The notes beneath the pieces are model-generated. The model was not told the DNA's origin. It ran no database searches and worked only from the letters and a program-made list of their open reading frames with translations. The translations under genes were made by a program, and so were the position numbers. Below, piece by piece: positions 57,155-64,000 of a stretch of 64,000 nt of DNA (position 1 is its first letter; every line of letters begins with the position of its first letter). The stretch spans positions 1,615,001 to 1,679,000 of the forward strand of contig NZ_CP009654.1 of assembly GCF_001880225.1 (NCBI RefSeq), read 5' to 3'. Source of the stretch: Francisella frigiditurris (GTDB lineage Bacteria > Pseudomonadota > Gammaproteobacteria > Francisellales > Francisellaceae).

Positions 57155-57819
57155 ATGACTAAATTATCAGATAAAGCATGGAAGCATTGTGAAGATATTA
57201 TTGAAGCTATACATAACCATCCTTTTAATAAAGAACTTTCTAAAGGCACTCTCAATATAGAAAAGTTTGCCTACTATATTGAACAAGATATTTTATACTT
57301 ACAAGATTTTGCTAGAGCCTATGCAATAATTGCAGCAAAATCTCCTCTAGAATACGTAAAAATTTATCTTAACCACTCTATGGCTGCATTTACTGCAGAA
57401 GAAGAAATAATCCACGAATTTTTCAAAAAAACTTACAACCTTGCAGATACAGGAAAACTATCTCCTGCAACCCTAGCATATACAAGCTATCTAATAAAAA
57501 TTGCTCATCTGAGCCTTTAGAAATTGCCGTAGCTGCTATGCTACCTTGTCCTTGGGTTTATTGTGAAGTAGGTAAAGCAATAGCAAAGAAAGCTGATAAA
57601 AATAATCCTTTCTCTAAATGGATAGATACGTATGCTAGTGAAGAATTTGAAGATATAGTTAATGAGGCTATTAGCATTTTTGATGACCTAGCTAATAAAG
57701 CAACTAAAGAGATACAAAATAAAATGCTTGATGCTTTCTATACTAGCACAGTATTAGAGTGGCATTTTTGGAATGATGCTTATGATAAAACTGAATTTGA
57801 TAAAATATCTAATTTCTAA
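57155..57819 (+). pseudogene. tenA: tenA-family gene split by a frameshift
   Basis: The first frame (57155-57520) gives a normal N-terminal TenA sequence (WKHCEDIIEAIHNHPFNKEL, FAYYIEQDILYLQDFARAYA). The second frame continues with SSEPLEIAVAAMLPCPWVYCEVG, containing the cysteine of the active-site region, to a normal end at 57819. The join lies near 57505, where ATTGCTCATCTGAG appears to lack one base (a T after GCT would restore the frame). TenA would salvage thiamine degradation products. A sequencing error or a real inactivation are both possible. Confidence 0.75.
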
Positions 57820-57822
57820 AGT

Positions 57823-58152
57823 CTACTTATGACTATTTAATTTATCTTCTAATTGAGACTGTGTTTTTACACCATGCATAGTTTCAACTTCTTTACCATT
57901 TTTAAAGATAATCATAGTAGGAATACTTCTAACTCTAAACTTAGCTGCAAGGCTTTGATTTTCATCAACATTTATCTTTACTATCACAGCACCATCATAA
58001 TCTTTAGAAAGCTTATCAAGGATTGGCTCCTGCATTTTACAAGGACCACACCACTCAGCAAAGAAATCTACTAATACTGGTTTGCTACCAGCCTTTTCTA
58101 AAACTGTCTCAAAGCTATTTTCATTTGCTGTTATTACTTTACCTAATCCCAT
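57823..58152 (-). CDS. trxA: thioredoxin
   Basis: A 109-aa thioredoxin. The active site is FFAEWCGPCKMQEPIL (WCGPC), with VDENQSLAAKFRVRSIPTMIIFKNG containing the cis-proline (SIPT). It reduces disulfides in the cytosol. The ATG at 58152 with AAGG eight bases upstream was preferred to an in-frame GTG at 58161. Confidence 0.95.
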   Translation of the reverse strand: MGLGKVITANENSFETVLEKAGSKPVLVDFFAEWCGPCKMQEPILDKLSKDYDGAVIVKINVDENQSLAAKFRVRSIPTMIIFKNGKEVETMHGVKTQSQLEDKLNSHK

Positions 58153-58225
58153 AATATACACCTTAATTTGTGTGTTGTTACATTTTATTATTTGGGGATA
58201 ATATAACTGTTTTTCAAGACTATAT

Positions 58226-59497
58226 TTACTCCTCTAACTTTATACCCTTAGTTTCTGGCATTCTAATCACTATTACCACAATAATTATAGAAACAATAAC
58301 TCCATAAATACTTGGTGCCAAGTCTCCAAAGTGCATAACCAACAAACCTGAAATTAATGGTGCTGTCCCACCCAACAATGCATTGCTTATATTATATCCG
58401 GTTGCTACACCACTAAACCTTAAATGTGTAGGGAAAAGCTCATTAATAGTAACCACAAAAGTAGCTGTTGCTGCTGAAATTAGAAGCATTAATATTGCCA
58501 TAATTACAATATCTGAAATAACAGAGTTTTCATAAACTATCACATAAAAGCTCGGATAAATTAATATTCCAACTAGACTACAGGAAAAGATTAAAACTTT
58601 TTTACGCCCTATTTTATCAGATACCCAACCCCAAATAGGTGCTGTTGAGAAATACGCAAAAGATGCAATCATCACAACAAGCATTGCCACATGTGTATCG
58701 TAGTGCAAATTATGTTCAAGGAATGATGGAACAAATGCAGAAATCATATAATAAACTATACCCAAATACCCTGCTAAAGCGAAAACTATAAATATTTGAT
58801 AAGGGTATTCTTTAATAGCAGAAATTACTGGTGCACTTTCAAGTACGTGGTCTTCTTTTGCTTTTATATACTCTGGAGATTCATCTTGAAAAAATTGTAA
58901 TACTAAAACAATAACCGCTAAAACCATTCCAACAATAAAGCCTATTCTCCACCCATAAGCAAACATTTGTTCCGTAGTTAATAACTCCGAAAGTAAGAAA
59001 ACAGAAACCGTTCCTAAGAAAACTCCAAAACCTGAAAAGAAAGTTCCAAAAGCAGTTATCATCCCCCTTTTATTGTCTGGAGCCTGTTCACTTAATATAG
59101 CCAATACACCATTATACTCACCACCAATAGAGAACCCTTGGATCATTCTTGCCAACATAATTAAAACTACAGAAAAGATACCTAATGTCTGATATCCAGG
59201 AGTAAAAGCTATCATAGCAGTAGAAATAAACATTAGACCTACTGTAATAATTAATACTTTTTTACGTCCAACTTTATCGCCTAAATTACCAAAAAATATT
59301 CCACCAAGTGGTCTCATTAAATAACCTACAGCAAACATACCAAAGGTTTTAATAATGGCAACAGCCGGCTCATTTTCAGGAAAAAATGCAGCTGATATAA
59401 AAGTTGTAACATATGCAAATAACGCAAAGTCAAAGTATTCAACGCTTGTTGCAAATCCTGCACAAGCTATATTTCTAAAAGATATTTTTTTTTGCAT
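58226..59497 (-). CDS. MFS transporter of the metabolite:H+ symporter (ProP-like) family
   Basis: A 423-aa membrane protein with 12 hydrophobic segments. Features of the MHS branch are EYFDFALFAYVTTFI, RPLGGIFFGNLGDKVGRKKVLI, ARMIQGFSIGGEYNG and a repeated SDKIGRKKVLI in the second half. Likely substrates are betaine, proline, citrate or other organic acids; not decidable here. Confidence 0.85.
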   Translation of the reverse strand: MQKKISFRNIACAGFATSVEYFDFALFAYVTTFISAAFFPENEPAVAIIKTFGMFAVGYLMRPLGGIFFGNLGDKVGRKKVLIITVGLMFISTAMIAFTPGYQTLGIFSVVLIMLARMIQGFSIGGEYNGVLAILSEQAPDNKRGMITAFGTFFSGFGVFLGTVSVFLLSELLTTEQMFAYGWRIGFIVGMVLAVIVLVLQFFQDESPEYIKAKEDHVLESAPVISAIKEYPYQIFIVFALAGYLGIVYYMISAFVPSFLEHNLHYDTHVAMLVVMIASFAYFSTAPIWGWVSDKIGRKKVLIFSCSLVGILIYPSFYVIVYENSVISDIVIMAILMLLISAATATFVVTINELFPTHLRFSGVATGYNISNALLGGTAPLISGLLVMHFGDLAPSIYGVIVSIIIVVIVIRMPETKGIKLEE

Positions 59498-59620
59498 TCT
59501 AAAAAGGTTTTAAGTAAATTTACCTAATAATAATTTACCTATTTTTTGCCAAAATAAAAAGCTACTTATTTATTATGCTATTATATTTACAAGATTATAA
59601 ATCTTCTATTAATTAAATAA

Positions 59621-60697
59621 ATGAGTAATTACAAACTTAGATCTAATAAAACATTATTCTCTCTTTTAGTTAGCTTAACCATTCTACTTTCTCCATGTAT
59701 TTCAATTGCTTTTTCATCAGAGTATTTGGACGTATTAGCTTATCAGCAAAATGCTGTATCAAACATTCAATATGATACAAACGTATTAGGAAATGGAGCT
59801 GGTATTACTCAACGAGGAAATCCTGAGCAAGCTATAGAATCTCTGAAAGCTGCGATAAAACAAGTTGATCAAAATAGTTATAGATATTTCCAATTTAGCC
59901 TATCACTAGCAGCTCTACAAGTTTCAAACAACGATTTAGATGGCGCACGAAAAACTTATCAATCTGTTGAAAACCTAGGAAAACCTTTTCCACAAATATA
60001 TATAGCGGCCTATTCTCTAGTATGGGATCCAGAGTCTTATGATGACAATATATCTTTGGTAAAAAATTCAGATTGGAATCAAACTCAACATTATATAGAT
60101 GCAATAGAAACTGCAAAGAAAAATTTTACTCTTAAAATAAACACTAATCTAGATGATATAAAACTTCCTAATGATAATACTTTAATTATAGTGATATTAG
60201 GCTATGCATTAAATGAAGATGGAAGTATGGATAAAATACTTATTGATAGACTTAAGAAAGGTCTTGAAGCAAGCAAGAGATATCCAAATGCAAAAATTAT
60301 TGTAAGTGGTGGTGCTGCTCAAGCTGGTGTTACGGAGTCATACCAAATGAAACAATGGCTAATAAAGCATGGTATAGATGCAAACCAAATAATAGTTGAA
60401 GATAAGTCAATAAGTACTGTTTGGAATGCTATTAATAGCATAAATATAATAAAAAGCTTAAATGCTCCTATAGAAAACTTAATATTAATTACATCTACAG
60501 CTCATATTAGACGTGCAACCTCAGTCTTTAATCAAGCAATAAATAATAATCTTTTACCTATAGCAATAGATAATTTATCCGCTAATGAAGATAATTATGA
60601 TATAGACAACCCCATAAATGATCAAGAAAAAATAGCTATCCTAAAAGATACTTTGAGAACTGCTGGATTATGGCAAATGCCTGGCATGGTTATTTAG
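59621..60697 (+). CDS. YdcF/ElyC-type DUF218 protein with N-terminal anchor
   Basis: A 358-aa protein with an N-terminal hydrophobic segment (about residues 12-32), a TPR-like helical region around AIESLKAAIKQVDQNSYRYF, and a C-terminal DUF218 domain (ILGYALNEDGSMDKILIDRLKKGLEASKRYPNAKIIVSGGAAQ, VTESYQMKQWL, STVWNAINS). DUF218 proteins are linked to envelope precursor metabolism. Probably membrane- or periplasm-located. Confidence 0.78.
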   Translation: MSNYKLRSNKTLFSLLVSLTILLSPCISIAFSSEYLDVLAYQQNAVSNIQYDTNVLGNGAGITQRGNPEQAIESLKAAIKQVDQNSYRYFQFSLSLAALQVSNNDLDGARKTYQSVENLGKPFPQIYIAAYSLVWDPESYDDNISLVKNSDWNQTQHYIDAIETAKKNFTLKINTNLDDIKLPNDNTLIIVILGYALNEDGSMDKILIDRLKKGLEASKRYPNAKIIVSGGAAQAGVTESYQMKQWLIKHGIDANQIIVEDKSISTVWNAINSINIIKSLNAPIENLILITSTAHIRRATSVFNQAINNNLLPIAIDNLSANEDNYDIDNPINDQEKIAILKDTLRTAGLWQMPGMVI

Positions 60698-60700
60698 CTT

Positions 60701-61831
60701 TTATTTATTAGCTTGTATTCTTTTTGTATTTAAAATTAAAATAGCTAAAAATAGAACAATATATGATATATAAAATAAACTTACAAACACATATCCATAC
60801 CCCTTACCAAGCAATAACATTACTACATAAGAAAGCATATATAAAGACACAAAAACTGTCATTAGAACAATTTTAAGGATATCATTTCTTAAAATGTTAT
60901 AAACAATCGTCATAAAAATAAGCATCGTAAACAATGAATTCATTGAAAAGTTTATAACCTGATCTGAGACAGTAACAGCATCATAGATATTAATTAAATA
61001 GATATGAACAACACTTTTTATAAAAAATAATAAAATAATAAGACTCATAACAGAAATAACATTTTTAGAATAATAAAAAGCTGAAATTATAGCCGATAAA
61101 CTCGAAAATCCTAGAAGAATTGAAAACACTCTTGTTACACTTGGGAAATCGTTTATATTAATAGCCACTATACTGCAAGCTATTAAACCAATTATTCCTA
61201 CTATCGTAATTACTAATGCATTAATAATAAATATATTAACAACTTTTCTGCTGTTCTGTTTATAAAGCATTTCTTTATTAATTAGATGCTTAGAAATAAA
61301 TCCACTCAAAACTATACTAAAAAAGAAACTTATTATTGAAACTATAGCTAAAAAACTATTAGTTATAAGAAATATTTTTAATAAACTGTCAACTTGGTAT
61401 AAATAAATCCCATAATAACTTTTAAATATCTGAAAACTTATATAATGAGTTGAGATAAAAAGTAATCCAAAAACCATATAATAAAAGATTAGCTTATTAT
61501 CGCTATATTTTGTCCAGATAGAAGGCACGATCAATATAGGAAAACAAAGAAAAAATACTCCTATAAAAGGAAAATTGTCACTCATAACATATACTATAGA
61601 ATCTTTAAGCAATGCCTCATGAGTTAAATCTTGAGATATAACCAAAGTAAGCAAACCAATAACTACTAAAACAATAGGAGTTACTACAGATATAATTAGA
61701 TAATTATTAGCCTTCTGCCTCTCTCTATTTGGTAAAATCTTTCTATTTATGCGAAATAAATTTATATACCAATAAACATAGATTATTAAGCTAATAAACC
61801 CCACTATAGTTATAAATTTTGAATTATACAT
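60701..61831 (-). CDS. polytopic membrane protein of unknown function
   Basis: A 376-aa protein with about ten predicted membrane segments and small, basic loops (RINRKILPNRERQKANN near the N-terminus). No known family was recognised, and there are no clear catalytic motifs. It is convergent with the DUF218 gene, three bases apart, and stands alone on the minus strand. Confidence 0.6.
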   Translation of the reverse strand: MYNSKFITIVGFISLIIYVYWYINLFRINRKILPNRERQKANNYLIISVVTPIVLVVIGLLTLVISQDLTHEALLKDSIVYVMSDNFPFIGVFFLCFPILIVPSIWTKYSDNKLIFYYMVFGLLFISTHYISFQIFKSYYGIYLYQVDSLLKIFLITNSFLAIVSIISFFFSIVLSGFISKHLINKEMLYKQNSRKVVNIFIINALVITIVGIIGLIACSIVAININDFPSVTRVFSILLGFSSLSAIISAFYYSKNVISVMSLIILLFFIKSVVHIYLINIYDAVTVSDQVINFSMNSLFTMLIFMTIVYNILRNDILKIVLMTVFVSLYMLSYVVMLLLGKGYGYVFVSLFYISYIVLFLAILILNTKRIQANK

Positions 61832-61960
61832 CTTAAAAACCTTTTGTAAAAAAGAATATCTCTCTCAAATAATACAAAATTTATATGTAAAATACCTTAT
61901 TTTTTAAAGCAAAATTTGTTTTATATAAAAAAAATATTAATAATATGTTAAATAATATAT

Positions 61961-63025
61961 TTATTGAGGTTTGGCTTGTCTCTTATCTAATGCTGAAATA
62001 TTCTCTAAAATTTGTGTCGCTTCTGCATCACCTGCTGCTTTAGCTCGCTTAAAATAGCCTATTGCTTTTTCTTTATTTGGCTTAACTTCATATTTGCCAT
62101 TATAATAAATATCACCTAATGTAAGCATAGCTCTAATATTTCCATTATCGGCAGATTGATTCAAATACATTAATCCTTTCTTCTTATCTAGAAATAACTT
62201 AAACATCCCCATACCTTGTATATACAGGTAACCTAGCTTAAATTGAGCAATATTATTATTTTGTTTTGCGGCTTCTTCCCAAAGTTTAGTAGCTTCTGGC
62301 ACATCATAGCTTCTAAAATAAAGATCTCCTAGAAAAACCTCAGCATTTACATCTCCATGCCTATATGCTTTTTCTAATATAGCTCTAGCTTTAGCCTGAT
62401 CTCTTGGAACATCTCCAGCACCTGTAAAATATAGACTAGCCAAATCAACTGCTGAATTTTGGTAGTCTTTCTCTGTTAACTCTTCTAGTAAGGGAATAGC
62501 TTTATCATATTTTTTTTCAGCTATATATATATTGCATACATGATATTCAGCTTCATCTTTCGTATCTTTATCATAAAATGCTTTTGCAAGATAACTCAAC
62601 GCATTAGCATTACTTTGCGGAACTCCCTTACCTTCTTGATACATTTCTCCTAACATCAATTCAGCTTTATGGTTTCCTTTTTCTGCACACTGTTTATATA
62701 TCTCGAAAGCTTTTTTATGATCCTCAGGGTTAGTAGACTTAAAGTAATTATCTGCCTGTTTTAGTTGTTCATCCATATCTTCTTTAGATTGGCTAGATTG
62801 AATATTTGATTCTAATTGTTGCTTTTGTTCTAGAGGCTGTTCTAGTGGCTCTTTTACTGCTGGCATATTGTTTTCACTATCATTAGACTGTGATTCTATT
62901 GCTTGATCTGTTTGAGTGTCAATATCTCTACTAGTTCCAAATTTAAACTCTAAAATAATTGCCAAAATAACAATAGTCAAAGTACTAAGTAGTAGAACTT
63001 TCTTTAACCCATTTTTCTTATCCAT
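61961..63025 (-). CDS. Sel1-like repeat protein with N-terminal anchor
   Basis: A 354-aa protein: one membrane anchor (LLLSTLTIVILAIILEF), a Gln/Glu-rich low-complexity stretch (about residues 50-85), then several Sel1/TPR-type repeats of about 36 residues (AELMLGEMYQEGKGVPQ, AVDLASLYFTGAGDVPRD, AEVFLGDLYF, AQFKLGYLYIQGMG, AMLTLGDIYYNGKYEV). Such proteins usually scaffold complexes. A Sel1-repeat virulence protein of about this length (DipA) is known in Francisella; equivalence is only a guess. Confidence 0.8.
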   Translation of the reverse strand: MDKKNGLKKVLLLSTLTIVILAIILEFKFGTSRDIDTQTDQAIESQSNDSENNMPAVKEPLEQPLEQKQQLESNIQSSQSKEDMDEQLKQADNYFKSTNPEDHKKAFEIYKQCAEKGNHKAELMLGEMYQEGKGVPQSNANALSYLAKAFYDKDTKDEAEYHVCNIYIAEKKYDKAIPLLEELTEKDYQNSAVDLASLYFTGAGDVPRDQAKARAILEKAYRHGDVNAEVFLGDLYFRSYDVPEATKLWEEAAKQNNNIAQFKLGYLYIQGMGMFKLFLDKKKGLMYLNQSADNGNIRAMLTLGDIYYNGKYEVKPNKEKAIGYFKRAKAAGDAEATQILENISALDKRQAKPQ

Positions 63026-63074
63026 AACAAGCTCCTAAACTAAAACTAGAATTTTCAATTATGTCTTATCTATA

Positions 63075-63281
63075 TTATTCTTTTTCATCTTCAAATTCAT
63101 CTATAAATTTCTGCGCTGCTAAAATTCTTTCTTTACAAAATTTATAGCTTTTAGAAGCTTGTTCTAGCAAAGGTGCCAATTCATCTAATAATGCTGGGTT
63201 ATCTTGCCCATCTTGTAACTTTTCATTAATCTCTTCTAATATCTCATAATTCCTAGCAAATTTTTTACTCTGTGTTGCCAT
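63075..63281 (-). CDS. xseB: exonuclease VII small subunit
   Basis: A 68-aa acidic helical protein: KFARNYEILEEINEKLQDGQ then LLEQASKSYKFCKERILAA. XseB binds XseA and forms the exonuclease VII complex that degrades single-stranded DNA. Its ATG lies inside the xseA 3' end (17-base overlap). Confidence 0.92.
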   Translation of the reverse strand: MATQSKKFARNYEILEEINEKLQDGQDNPALLDELAPLLEQASKSYKFCKERILAAQKFIDEFEDEKE

Positions 63282-64000
63282 TTTTCACCTCCACATTTAT
63301 CATCCCATCTGAATATACTATTACTAAATTCTTTTGTTTTTGTGCTTTTTCTTTAGTCGTTATAAACTTACCATCATTAGATTTAGTTACACTAAAACCC
63401 CTTTTCAAAGTTGGCTCTATAGAAACTGATAATATTTGCCTATATAAGTATTCTGAAGAACTGCCATAGTAATTTAGTATATTCTTTGAATAATTAACTA
63501 ACTCTTTATATTGACCTATAACATTTTGATTATAGTATTTTAAGCTACTACTACTGTTTTCAAATATTCTTTTATATTCAGATTCTATGGTTTGAGAATA
63601 ACCTTTAATTAATGCCTTACCTGTTGAAATTATAGTTTTATATTCATGATTTATTTTATTATCTAAATAATTTAGATAATTATCTAATTGAGATTTAAAT
63701 GAATCATATTCATTTTCTAATTTTGCTTTATTAAATTTAACAAAATTTTTTGTCATTTTTATTATAGACTCATAATTATATTTAGCATCACTAGCATTAT
63801 CTATAATAGCATTTGCAATATAGTTTATAACCTTAGATGGAGTATCAAAACTTTTAGTACATATATCATCTAGAACCGTATTATCTCTTTCATGCCCAAT
63901 TCCTATAAAAACAGGCACTTTGGAATTACAAATAAGTCTTGCTGGTAAAATATTATTAAACCAATCTAGATCTGCTTGAGACCCGCCTCCTCTAATAAGA
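63265..64000 (-). CDS. xseA: exonuclease VII large subunit, 5' end outside window
   Basis: The open frame runs off the right edge. It starts in the window at LIRGGGSQADLDWFN and continues with PVFIGIGHERDNTVLDDI, the conserved catalytic core, then long coiled-coil stretches and a C-terminal FITTKEKAQ region. About 244 of some 440 residues are present. It degrades single-stranded DNA together with XseB. Confidence 0.93.
   Translation of the reverse strand, partial: LIRGGGSQADLDWFNNILPARLICNSKVPVFIGIGHERDNTVLDDICTKSFDTPSKVINYIANAIIDNASDAKYNYESIIKMTKNFVKFNKAKLENEYDSFKSQLDNYLNYLDNKINHEYKTIISTGKALIKGYSQTIESEYKRIFENSSSSLKYYNQNVIGQYKELVNYSKNILNYYGSSSEYLYRQILSVSIEPTLKRGFSVTKSNDGKFITTKEKAQKQKNLVIVYSDGMINVEVKNGNTE

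Overview
The window looks like a chromosome segment of a Francisella-like gammaproteobacterium (family Francisellaceae). This is inferred from strongly AT-rich DNA, a gammaproteobacterial rRNA operon, the rpsU-yqeY-dnaG-rpoD cluster, two ttcA-type tRNA thiolases and many short lipoproteins. No transposase, phage gene or CRISPR array was seen.

Layout. 1-2190: an rRNA operon on the minus strand (16S, tRNA-Ile, tRNA-Ala, start of 23S) with a clear promoter and phased A-tracts upstream. 2365-8830: a lysine/diaminopimelate operon (lysC, dapB, dapA, dapD, lysA, aminotransferase) behind a lysine riboswitch. 8919-14949: a small membrane protein, a stand-alone MnmC oxidase domain, rnfH, ratA, smpB, ttcA, an ABC-F ATPase and a methyltransferase. 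15007-16433: five tiny exported proteins of one family, four of which have the same promoter architecture. 16596-24014: a complete histidine operon led by a TrpR/YerC-family regulator with a trp-operator-like palindrome over its own promoter. 24024-34840: purT, transporters, tyrS, lplA, tcdA and secreted or lipid-anchored proteins. 34850-39827: coq7, rpoD, dnaG, yqeY, rpsU. 40032-44011: dacB, a lytic transglycosylase-like lipoprotein, a thioesterase, a second ttcA and a Mip-like FKBP. 44004-52742: ispB, darP, glyA, a decayed TraB/GumN-family gene, a permease, proA and proB. 52864-57819: a Rieske oxygenase, then a thiamine salvage operon (thiE, thiM, thiL, thiD, frameshifted tenA) under a TPP riboswitch. 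57823-64000: thioredoxin, an MFS transporter, a YdcF-like protein, membrane and Sel1-repeat proteins, xseB and partial xseA.

The genes are mostly housekeeping: amino-acid biosynthesis under three different feedback devices (lysine riboswitch, putative TrpR-type repressor, TPP riboswitch for the cofactor), translation and tRNA modification, and replication and transcription core genes. The part that looks least described is the 15.0-16.5 kb cluster. There, small exported paralogues share a signal peptide, and four of them carry a conserved 35-bp block exactly 25 bp upstream of the -10 hexamer.

All family assignments come from reading motifs by eye. No database search was run.
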